From an uncultured Bacteroidota bacterium (GTDB taxonomy: Bacteria > Bacteroidota > Bacteroidia > NS11-12g > UBA955), in assembly GCA_903959115.1 (NCBI GenBank), contig CAJBVU010000134.1, positions 1 to 7,186 on the forward strand: 7,186 nucleotides of DNA, read 5' to 3'. This document shows, one piece after another, positions 1 to 7,000 of the stretch (positions are counted from its first letter, which is position 1; every line of letters begins with the position of its first letter). The notes beneath the pieces were generated by a model, which was not told where the DNA came from, searched no databases, and was given only the letters and a program-made list of their open reading frames with translations. Position numbers and translations under genes: made by a program.

Positions 1-152
1 CCCAATTGATAGATGCTGTTTCGGCATCGGGCGCTGAGCATGTATACGTAACGCACGGATTTACGGAAGTTTTTTCGCGGTATTTGACCGAGAATTTGGC
101 TTTACAAGCTGGGGTGGTAAAAGTTGGACACTGGAATAGGAAGGAAGAATGA
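1..152 (+). CDS. C-terminal fragment of ligase-associated DNA damage response exonuclease (partial)
   Basis: The frame starting at base 3 is open to a TGA at 150-152 and gives the last 49 residues of a protein that begins upstream of the window. The run GAEHVYVTHGFTEVFSRYL (about residues 10-28 of the fragment) resembles the C-terminal part of the exonuclease that accompanies bacterial ATP-dependent DNA ligases, a metallo-beta-lactamase / beta-CASP protein once annotated as an mRNA 3'-end processing factor; the His in the VTHG segment is typical there. The catalytic HxHxDH region would lie upstream and cannot be seen, so activity cannot be judged. The stop overlaps the next gene's start (ATGA, 149-152), so the two are very likely co-transcribed and translationally coupled. 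The assignment rests on a short stretch plus the ligase-like neighbour, which supports it independently. Another beta-CASP nuclease is the main alternative. Confidence 0.72.
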   Translation, partial: QLIDAVSASGAEHVYVTHGFTEVFSRYLTENLALQAGVVKVGHWNRKEE

Positions 153-1030
153 AGCAGTTTTCTCAATTGATCGATGCGTTGTTATTGGCCAGATTTGAAA
201 GGGACAAGCAGCAAGTGTGGGCGGATTTTCTCCAAAACAACTCCGAAAATGAATCCTATGTTGGGCTGGTCACATCGCTTTTGAAAAATGAATGTCCCAA
301 AAGAATCATTTCGTCAAATAATCTCAAAGTACTGGCTATGGAAACGGTAGGTGTTCCCCATTGGCTGTTGGATGAAAGCAAGCATTTTGTGGGTGATATG
401 TCGGAAACGATCTCATTGATTTTGGCGCCACTAAAGACCGAAAACAACATCGAAGTTCATTTAACAGAGGTTGTAACGGCGATGAATGAAATGCATTTGA
501 GGGAGGCATATGAGATCGAGGAGTGGTTTGTTTCGCGTTGGGGGAATATGGGGTCTCGGGAAGTTCAGGTATTCAACAAAATGGTTACGGGCAGTTTTCG
601 CAGTCCTTTTAACCCTTCGATTTTTTCTAACTCCCAATTTCAAATGCAGCCGATCGCTTTGAAACTTGTTCTCTTATACGCCGAACGAGGTCGGATTGAC
701 GGCCGAACTGGTTTTACAAAGTTTACCATGGGTATCGCCTCGGGGGAATCTTGGCTGACTTTTACCAAGGTTGCGGTTCAGGTTCCGGAACTAGAATATG
801 AAATCCTGGAAAGGTGGATTATTGAAAATACGCAGGAAAAATTTGGCCCAGTGCATAGACTACCGGCGACGCAGGTGTTTACTGTGGAATGCATCGATAT
901 TGCATCGAGCAAAAGAAACAAATCGGGCTATCGTGTTACGGAAGCCACGCTGAAGTCATGGGAAGATGGTTTTCCTTTAGATCAGGTGTCGACCATCGAA
1001 TCGCTTAGAGAGATTCTCCCCAAGCGCTAG
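149..1030 (+). CDS. DNA ligase-like protein lacking the catalytic nucleotidyltransferase domain
   Basis: The 293-aa product matches two separated parts of the roughly 530-aa bacterial ATP-dependent DNA ligase of the exonuclease/ligase/helicase/PdeM cassette. Residues 1-151 match the N-terminal DNA-binding domain: GVPHWLLDESKHFVGDMSET (68-87, compare GIPLWLFEESYHIVGDLAET) and FNKMVTGSFR (142-151, compare FNKLITGGFR). A linker of about 17 residues (152-168) follows. Residues 169-293 match the C-terminal OB domain: LVLLYAERG (173-181), EKFGPV (230-235) and SKRNKSG (254-260). The intervening 200-odd residues with the KxDG lysine and motifs I-V are absent, and motif VI charges are replaced, so the protein cannot be a self-sufficient ligase. 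Start: the ATG overlaps the upstream stop and follows AGGAAGGAAG (138-147), a Shine-Dalgarno-like run. The frame is intact, arguing against a fresh pseudogene. A DNA-binding or scaffolding partner of the nuclease is inferred. A slowly decaying remnant is the alternative. Confidence 0.85.
   Translation: MKQFSQLIDALLLARFERDKQQVWADFLQNNSENESYVGLVTSLLKNECPKRIISSNNLKVLAMETVGVPHWLLDESKHFVGDMSETISLILAPLKTENNIEVHLTEVVTAMNEMHLREAYEIEEWFVSRWGNMGSREVQVFNKMVTGSFRSPFNPSIFSNSQFQMQPIALKLVLLYAERGRIDGRTGFTKFTMGIASGESWLTFTKVAVQVPELEYEILERWIIENTQEKFGPVHRLPATQVFTVECIDIASSKRNKSGYRVTEATLKSWEDGFPLDQVSTIESLREILPKR
1003..1025 (-). terminator. hairpin spanning the pyrE stop codon; possible termination or mRNA-end structure
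   Basis: In the pyrE RNA, GCUUGGGGAG pairs with CUCUCUAAGC around a 3-base loop, giving ten pairs of which two are G-U. The pyrE UAA lies in the 5' part of the structure's 3' arm region (stop at 1007-1005). The plus-strand RNA has A-C mismatches at the two wobble positions, so the structure is stronger in the pyrE transcript. No U-tract follows, so it is not a standard intrinsic terminator. It could stabilise the mRNA end or act with Rho. Confidence 0.3.
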
Positions 1031-1643
1031 GATTTTCTGCAAAACGATTCACTGTAGCCAGTTCGTTGTCTTTAATGAACCCGTATTCTGCGGCCACTTT
1101 TGTCAGTGTTGGGAGGTTGGTGAGCGTGTGAACGGGGATACCCGCATTTACAAATTTTTCCATAGCATTGGCAAATCCATAGGTGAATAGCGCTACGATA
1201 CCAATGACTTCGGCACCTGCATTCTGCACTCCTTCAACGGCTTGGAAGCTACTTTTTCCGGTGGAAATCAAGTCTTCAACCAAGACGATTTTATCGCCCG
1301 GATTCATTTCACCCTCCACCTGATTTTTCAAACCGTGCTTTTTGGGCTCCGGCCTAACGTAGCAATAGGGCATGTTGAGTTTGTCGGCTGCCAAGGCTCC
1401 ATGGGCGATTCCCGCCGTGGCAATACCAGCAATACGGGTTGCTTGGGGGAATTCGCGTTGGATCAATTGGGCGAGTTCTTCGGCCACAAATGTGCGAACT
1501 TCGGGGTAGGATAGCACCATTCTGTTGTCACAGTAGATGGGAGAAAGGGTGCCAGAAGTCCAAGTGAATGGTTCTGAAGGACTTAGTTTTACTGCCTTTA
1601 TTTCTAAGAGAAATTTTGCTAATTTTGCGGCTTGATTGGACAT
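1005..1643 (-). CDS. pyrE: orotate phosphoribosyltransferase PyrE
   Basis: PyrE transfers the phosphoribosyl group of PRPP to orotate, giving orotidine 5'-monophosphate, the fifth step of de novo UMP synthesis, in the cytoplasm. The 212-aa length is normal. Visible signatures are the N-terminal FTWTSGTLSPIYCDNR (26-41, orotate-side region), the RPEPKKHG loop (97-104) with catalytic-loop lysines, and the PRPP-binding motif IVLVEDLISTGKS (119-131). The start at ATG 1643-1641 fits the usual N terminus of the family, so it is not likely to be longer. It is divergent from the Nudix gene, with start codons sharing CATG, and convergent with the ligase-like gene, whose 3' end it overlaps by 26 bases. 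A TAACTTTG element on the minus strand (1658-1651) lies seven bases upstream of the ATG and would give a transcript with almost no leader. Confidence 0.97.
   Translation of the reverse strand: MSNQAAKLAKFLLEIKAVKLSPSEPFTWTSGTLSPIYCDNRMVLSYPEVRTFVAEELAQLIQREFPQATRIAGIATAGIAHGALAADKLNMPYCYVRPEPKKHGLKNQVEGEMNPGDKIVLVEDLISTGKSSFQAVEGVQNAGAEVIGIVALFTYGFANAMEKFVNAGIPVHTLTNLPTLTKVAAEYGFIKDNELATVNRFAENPSAWGESL
1620..1627 (+). promoter_or_regulatory. Bacteroidota -7 element (TAATTTTG) for the Nudix gene
   Basis: The plus strand reads TAATTTTG, a full match to TAnnTTTG, within the first codons of pyrE and 14 bases before the Nudix ATG at 1642. It faces the pyrE element at 1658-1651. The bases also encode Ala-Lys-Leu-Ala-Lys in PyrE, and the AATTTTGC half occurs twice (1612-1619, 1621-1628), so codon use could explain part of the match. 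No clear -33 element is seen. Confidence 0.45.
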
Positions 1644-2283
1644 GGAAGCGCAAAGTTATAAAATCTATTTCAACGACGGTGCTTTGGTTATCGCAGATTC
1701 TCCAGAAGCATTGCGCGGATTGGGTAATTTGTATTTTATTGGGGATGATGAACTGCAGAAGAGCTTCAAAATTTTGCTTTCATCACAAAACAATGGAAAA
1801 CCTTTGCATTTTGGGCTGATTTGCCCCGACCCTAGAGCAACTATTTTACAGTTTATGGAAGACTTTACCGTCATTCAGGCTGCCGGAGGGTTGGTTTTTA
1901 ACAAGGAAAATCAATTATTAACGATAAAGCGGAACGGGTTGTGGGATTTGCCGAAGGGTAAAATCGAACGACATGAGGATCAGATGGCGGCGGCATTGAG
2001 AGAAGTGATGGAGGAGACGGGCATCAACATGATCAATATCAGCGATAAGATTGGTGAGACCTACCATGTGTATTACGAGGATGATATTTTGCTATTAAAG
2101 GAGACTCATTGGTATTTAATGAATAGCCATGGCAAGGGTACCTTAAAACCTCAGCAAGAAGAAGGCATCTCAGAAGTGAAATTTGCGGATTTAGACTGGT
2201 TTAAAACCACCGAATTCAATTCCTATCAAAGTGTGCACGACGTGCTCAGAAAGTGCGTGAGTCGCTTCAAGACTTCGGTGTAA
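1642..2283 (+). CDS. Nudix hydrolase with N-terminal extension
   Basis: A complete Nudix box, GX5EX7REUXEEXGU, is present: counted from the ATG at 1642, G106, E112, R120, E121, E124, E125 and G127. It sits in a Nudix fold that starts near residue 78 (AAGGLVFNKENQLLTIKR, 80-97). Such enzymes hydrolyse nucleoside diphosphates linked to another group, with Mg2+ bound by the box glutamates. The substrate cannot be read from this sequence. An N-terminal domain of about 75 residues (YKIYFNDGALVIAD and following) is typical of the Bacteroidota proteins found beside pyrE. ATG 1642 is preferred because the frame has no other Met before residue 72. TTG at 1636 is possible and would add two residues. 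The 3' end overlaps the convergent coaD by 17 bases. A role in nucleotide sanitation near pyrE is conjecture. Confidence 0.93.
   Translation: MEAQSYKIYFNDGALVIADSPEALRGLGNLYFIGDDELQKSFKILLSSQNNGKPLHFGLICPDPRATILQFMEDFTVIQAAGGLVFNKENQLLTIKRNGLWDLPKGKIERHEDQMAAALREVMEETGINMINISDKIGETYHVYYEDDILLLKETHWYLMNSHGKGTLKPQQEEGISEVKFADLDWFKTTEFNSYQSVHDVLRKCVSRFKTSV
1651..1658 (-). promoter_or_regulatory. Bacteroidota -7 element (TAACTTTG) for pyrE
   Basis: The minus strand reads TAACTTTG, a full match to TAnnTTTG, inside the Nudix coding region, with seven bases between it and the pyrE ATG. Transcription would start at or just before the start codon. I found no convincing -33 TTG at normal spacing, so this is a motif-based call only. 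Confidence 0.5.
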
Positions 2284-2731
2284 CGCCCTCTGGCAAATAT
2301 CGACTGTAGTCGGCTTTGTGAATGATTAAATCCCTTACGAGCGTGCTGCTGATGTAACTCAGTTCTGGATTGCACATAATAAACACTGTTTCAATTTCAT
2401 CCCACAGCGCTTTATTCAATTGGGCGATATGCGATTCATAGTCAAAGTCGGTTCCATTTCTCAAACCGCGCAGCAAGAATTTTGCGTCGTGTTTCTTACA
2501 AAAGTCCACCGTTAAGCCCTCATAATCTGCGATTTCTACTTTTGGATTATTTGCAAATGCGATTTTTATCCATTCTTTACGCAGTTCTAGGTCGAAAAGG
2601 GTCGTTTTTTTGGTGTTGACACCCACGGCGACGATGATTTTGTCGAACATATTGCTCGCGCGATTGATGATATCAACGTGTCCAACGGTGATTGGATCAA
2701 AGGTTCCGGGAAAAACGGCAATCTTGCTCAT
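2267..2731 (-). CDS. coaD: phosphopantetheine adenylyltransferase CoaD
   Basis: CoaD converts 4'-phosphopantetheine and ATP into dephospho-CoA and pyrophosphate, the penultimate step of coenzyme A synthesis. The 154-aa length is standard. It carries the nucleotidyltransferase signature with TVGH (15-18) inside GTFDPITVGH, the RGLRNGTDFDYE stretch (88-99) that lines the pantetheine site, and the ISSTLVR motif (127-133). It is the last gene of the minus-strand group, 37 bases after rsmD. No TAnnTTTG element is seen in that gap, which fits transcription from further upstream. The stop lies inside the end of the convergent Nudix gene. Nothing essential appears to be missing. Confidence 0.97.
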   Translation of the reverse strand: MSKIAVFPGTFDPITVGHVDIINRASNMFDKIIVAVGVNTKKTTLFDLELRKEWIKIAFANNPKVEIADYEGLTVDFCKKHDAKFLLRGLRNGTDFDYESHIAQLNKALWDEIETVFIMCNPELSYISSTLVRDLIIHKADYSRYLPEGVTPKS

Positions 2732-2768
2732 GGCGTTTGGGTATATCAGAAATCGGGGTGTTTTGCGA

Positions 2769-3311
2769 TTATTCTTTTGCGAATATAGTCATTGTGGTAC
2801 TGCCATATTCCTTTTTCAACAATTCCTGTTCGGCAAATACCAGTTGGGGTTTGTGTTCGATGATCAACCAGCCTTGATCGGCGAGTAGGGGCATCAAAAT
2901 AGAAACCAGGCCTTGAATGTCGGGCATATCATACGGTGGATCGGCAAAGATGATATCAAACGGGGGCATGCCTAGGCCTAACTTTTCAATCGATTTTTGC
3001 GGTGTAAGGGCATCGCCGAAAATAACGTGCCACTGGTTTAGCTCCCAACTTTTTTGGATGGCTTTTTGATGGCTGATATTTTTTTTGTCCTTGTCGATGC
3101 TAAAGACATTGTTGGCCCCGCGCGATAGAAACTCCAACGCAATAATTCCGGAACCCGAGAATAGGTCCAATATTTGGGTTTCAGCGATTCCCTTTTGGTG
3201 GTTGAGGGTGTTAAACAACGACTCTCGCACTCGATCCGTGGAGGGTCTAACGTGGTTGGCAAACTGGCCAGGGATGATTCTGCTTGTTAATTCGCCACCG
3301 GTGATGCGCAT
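2769..3311 (-). CDS. rsmD: 16S rRNA (guanine(966)-N(2))-methyltransferase RsmD
   Basis: RsmD methylates G966 of 16S rRNA (E. coli numbering) during assembly of the small ribosomal subunit, using S-adenosylmethionine. The 180-aa protein has the family order: MRITGGELTSRIIPG (1-15), RPSTDRVRESLFN (22-34), SAM motif I in LDLFSGSG (48-55) followed by ALEFLSRGA (58-66), the acidic SAM-ribose residue in SIDKD (71-75), and the N6/N2-methylase motif DPPY (124-127). The start at 3311 gives the usual MRI N terminus. The first 25 bases overlap the end of the DUF3822-like gene in another frame, which indicates translational coupling. Co-location with coaD is a widely conserved arrangement. Confidence 0.96.
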   Translation of the reverse strand: MRITGGELTSRIIPGQFANHVRPSTDRVRESLFNTLNHQKGIAETQILDLFSGSGIIALEFLSRGANNVFSIDKDKKNISHQKAIQKSWELNQWHVIFGDALTPQKSIEKLGLGMPPFDIIFADPPYDMPDIQGLVSILMPLLADQGWLIIEHKPQLVFAEQELLKKEYGSTTMTIFAKE

Positions 3312-4018
3312 GTAGATAGTTTAATTAGCGGTGCAACGATGTGCAATAGCGGGGGAACTTCGGTATTTGACCAAGGAAATTGTGGCGTTGAAACTTGAAC
3401 TTGAGGCACAAATTTGTGCATGGTTTGTTGTGCGGCGACAATTTGAGAATGATCACAATGCACGGTGAGTGCGAATTGGTCTTGTTTTAGTTTACTATCG
3501 TGAAACGGCAGTAATCCGAAATAGAGGTGCTCTTGGATGTTGCTGCTTGTATAGGAATTTGAAAAAACTAAATCGCCATTCTTATAAGCAAATACGATCG
3601 CCGTTTGGTCGTGGAACCACAGATAGGAGGAATATTCCGCAGCCGTGGCAAATTGTTTTGAAACGGCCAATAGCCCTTCGGCAATATGAAGTTTGGGTTG
3701 TGATGGCTTTAAGGGTTGATGCTTGGTCTTGGGTTCAAAAGCCAACGTCATTTGATTTTGGATGGTTCGTTTGATGGGTTGCATCATTCCAGGAATTGCC
3801 GTTTCGGAAAATAGGGTCGGCAACAATTGAAATCCGCCTTCCAATTCTATCCATATCACATTGTCTTCCAGTTGATTAGGATGTTTAACAATTTCGTATC
3901 TCAGGGATGTATTTCCAGCGCCAAGTTTTAAATAATGAACCGTATCATCGTGGTAAACACCCCAAACCTGTTCACAGGGTGAGGTACTGGGAAGTGTATG
4001 AGACCACAAAATATTCAC
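3287..4018 (-). CDS. DUF3822-like conserved hypothetical protein
   Basis: This is a 243-aa protein with no signal peptide or membrane segment. I assign it to the DUF3822 family of Bacteroidota mainly from its size, beta-rich character and position directly upstream of rsmD and coaD, where that family normally occurs. Individual motifs are weak. Visible pieces are an N-terminal stretch of about 35 residues ending in DTVHYLKLGAG (25-35) and a later YSSYLWFHDQTAIVFAYKNG stretch. No catalytic motif can be identified and no function is known. The start must be the GTG at 4018-4016: the frame closes with TAA five codons further upstream and contains no nearby ATG. The gene begins 23 bases after the peptidase stop codon, and a TACCTTTG promoter-like element lies just before the GTG. 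The 3' end overlaps rsmD by 25 bases, so the product is probably co-expressed with a ribosome-modifying enzyme. Confidence 0.75.
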   Translation of the reverse strand: MNILWSHTLPSTSPCEQVWGVYHDDTVHYLKLGAGNTSLRYEIVKHPNQLEDNVIWIELEGGFQLLPTLFSETAIPGMMQPIKRTIQNQMTLAFEPKTKHQPLKPSQPKLHIAEGLLAVSKQFATAAEYSSYLWFHDQTAIVFAYKNGDLVFSNSYTSSNIQEHLYFGLLPFHDSKLKQDQFALTVHCDHSQIVAAQQTMHKFVPQVQVSTPQFPWSNTEVPPLLHIVAPLIKLSTCASPVAN

Positions 4019-4023
4019 AGCAG

Positions 4024-4031
4024 CAAAGGTA
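4024..4031 (-). promoter_or_regulatory. Bacteroidota -7 element (TACCTTTG) for the DUF3822-like/rsmD/coaD operon
   Basis: In the 23-base gap after the peptidase stop, the minus strand reads TACCTTTG, a full match to TAnnTTTG, ending five bases before the GTG start. This would give a leaderless transcript for the three-gene operon, independent of the peptidase gene upstream. A clear -33 element is not visible. Confidence 0.5.
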
Positions 4032-4041
4032 GTTTAAAATG

Positions 4042-7000
4042 CTAAAACACCGTTCCTACGCTCAATCGCATGCGGAAAGAGAGATAGTCGTCGCCGGGTT
4101 GAACTGCGTTTCTCCAAATTGGGAACTCCACTTTCAAATTCAGGGGTTTGCTTGCTCGCATGGCTTTGTTTTTGAACAGAACATTGAAGTTTTTCAGGTT
4201 CACATTGGCTCCAAGACCCGCATCGGCGAGAAGACCGCTGTACACCGACTTGGTTATCTGCTCACTCAAAGAATTTTTGCTCGTTAATGGCATACCGATG
4301 CAACCCACATCCCCAAAGAAATAAGGGTTTATGGCAATGATTTTCACCTTGGGCACCCATTTAAATAATGCTGTGATATCCCAATTGGCGTTAATGGCGG
4401 CACCTTGATTGCCTCGGAAAAAGGCGAGAATCGTATCGGAGCCATCGGCTTGCTTCACCGACTTAGGGATGCTGTATTGATCAAATCCTCTTAAGTTTAG
4501 CCCACCATTGACTTGAATTGACTGGTTTATAGCGTTTCTGCTTGACTGATTCGCATTCCAATTGATCATGCCAAAATCTCTGTAAATGGCATTATTAAAT
4601 GATTCTTCGGGATTGGCGTTTGCTGCGTATAAAACGGATTCGGGTGTTGGGTTAGAGCCACCGCCATAATAGCCTACGGTGCGTATGCGCAAATGTGTTT
4701 TTCCGATGGGTTGATAGTGTTTCCATTCCATTTGAACGTAACCATATTGGGTTTCACTCCATGGGGATGACAATCGAACATCGCATCGAACATTACCCGA
4801 TCTACCCCATCCGGCGTAGGCTTGCTGAACGAAAAGATCGAGATGAATATTGCTCAAATAACTCCAGCGGTTGGACGTGGGTAAATATCCGTTTAATGCG
4901 CTTTGTTGCGGGAAATAGGGATCTTTTCCACTCATCACGCCTACCGAATCCCATGGATTATAAAGGGAATTACCGCGATTCTCAGCATTTAAATGGGTAT
5001 GATTTCGCTGACTCATTTTGCCAGAAATGCCATAGGTAGTTTTCCCTGCCTGATCAAACCAACCCATTTCATTGCTGTTGATTTCGTTGTACAATAGAGA
5101 TTTGAAGAAATAGGTTCCGGCACCGCGGGTTTGATGGGCGAACGACATGCGGTAATTGAAGGCGGTAGATGGATTGCTATACTTTGCCCAGACGCCGGTT
5201 TTTGCCCAAGCACCAAGTTCAAATTGCTTTTTTCTGCCAGCATACTGACCATCGATGAGGCCTCCAACGAGAAGACCGCTGGCGCCGTTGATTCTAATAT
5301 CGGGACGACCTTTCCATTGGTAAACACCCAAGTAGCTGGTATTTGCGCCGTTTCCAAGATCCCATCTCCATTCGTTTCGATTCTTCCATACATTGTCAGT
5401 CCGATTGATGTCGGCCAATCTACCACTGCGATCCAACCAAACCTGACGCAATTCACCCGCCACGGGCATGTCGATGTCGAAGGTATAAGTAGTTCTCAGC
5501 TTATCCCAACCAATCCAAGGCCTAAGGTTATACCTGCCGGGTTTTTCGTATTGATTTACTGGAATGGTAATGGAATAGAAAACATCGCTGGCCAATATCG
5601 CTTTTGAATTTTTTGGCGCTTTCACAGTTTTTGGCGCATCACTGGGGCGGATTAAAAAATCGATATCCACGGGCATGACCATATCGCCGTTTCTTGCGAT
5701 GGTAACGCGGTAACGGTTGGATTTTGGTCTCAGAGGCGTAATTTTTTTGATGCCATAATCGGCGGCTTTGGTGGAAATAAACCACTGATCGAAGAAGGTA
5801 TTTAGGTCGGTTTGCGCGCTTTGGGTCATCGTATTTCTAAAATCATCGATGTAAGGGTGACAGAATTTCCATTGACTTACATAGTCTTTCATTGCTTGCA
5901 GAAACACCGAATCGCCGAGGGTATACTGCAGGTTATAAAGCATCGAAGCCGTTTTATAATACACGTGTTTATAGCCACCGCCGTGTCCAGTTGCTGAGTG
6001 AAATTCATTGCTATGCGTTTCCAAACTTTCGTCGGTCCCGTCGATGGCATCTTCCATATACCCCGAAAAGGCGCGTTTGAGTTCGGGTTGATTTTCTTTG
6101 GTGAGTTTGCGCATGCACCAAGCGGTAAGGAATTGGGTAAATCCTTCGTCGAGGGCGGCGCGATAGGTTTCGTTGGATCCTATCATCCCAAAGAACCAGT
6201 TGTGACCTACTTCGTGGGCGATGAGGCTTTGGTGGCTTGGGTACTGACCTCCGTCCATGGTAATCATGGGGTATTCCATACCATCTGCGGCATCGGCGCA
6301 AACGATTTTAGGGTAATCGTACATGCCGAAATCTCTGCTATAGGTGGCGATGACTTTGGCGGTGAACTGAGCGGTTTGTTGCCAGCCGGCTGCGTTATTT
6401 TCTTGGGCGATGGCGACGCATTTTACACCATTCCATTCTACTTCACCGATTCGATAGGTGGGATCGGCGGTCCAAGCGAAATCGTGGACATTATTGGCAT
6501 GAAACTGCCAGCGTTTGCGTTTTCCTGTTGCGGGGATAATGACGGAGGGTTGAGAGCCGATGGGTGTTTCTTTGAAGTTTGAAATATCAATCTGCTTTCT
6601 CAGGGCTGTTGGCATGGCTTCGGCTTTGTTTTGAAGCAGGCCGGTGGCTTCTACTATGTAATGATTGGGCAGGTCTAATTCCACATCAAAGGCACCATAA
6701 TCGCCATAAAATTCTTTTTCCACGTGTTGATCTGTTTCCCAGGTAAATTTTCTATCGTAGACACAAATCCTGGGATACCAATGGACCCCATTAAAGTGTT
6801 TATAGCCATGGTGGTTATATACTTTCATTCTGCGGCGTACGCTACCTCGATCAAAGTAGGTTGTAAAATCGATATAGAAATCTATACTTTCTCCACTCTT
6901 CAGGGGTTGGGGAAGGTTAATTTTTAGGAGAGTATTTTGGATGGTAAAGGGGACGGATTGACCATTGATTACTACGGAATGTACGATGGTGCCCATTTGT

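Noticed and set aside
3..177. Near-repeat CAATTGATNGATGC at 3-16 and 164-177, both encoding QLIDA
   Set aside because: Thirteen of 14 bases match but the similarity ends there; it fits chance in two coding sequences and there is no sign of duplication or an insertion site.
602..652. Recent frameshift, insertion-sequence scar or hidden catalytic domain at the ligase-like junction
   Set aside because: Only about 50 bases separate the two matched parts, no inverted repeats or target duplications are seen, and the frame is continuous; the changed motif VI also argues for an old event.
1636..1641. TTG at 1636 as the Nudix start
   Set aside because: It adds only Met-Asp before the ATG at 1642, and ATG is the more likely codon; TTG cannot be excluded.
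5998..6582. 194-codon open frame on the plus strand opposite the M1 peptidase, and others such as 5131-5607
   Set aside because: They lie antisense to the conserved catalytic and barrel regions, have low-complexity or unrecognisable products, and follow from the codon bias of the real gene.
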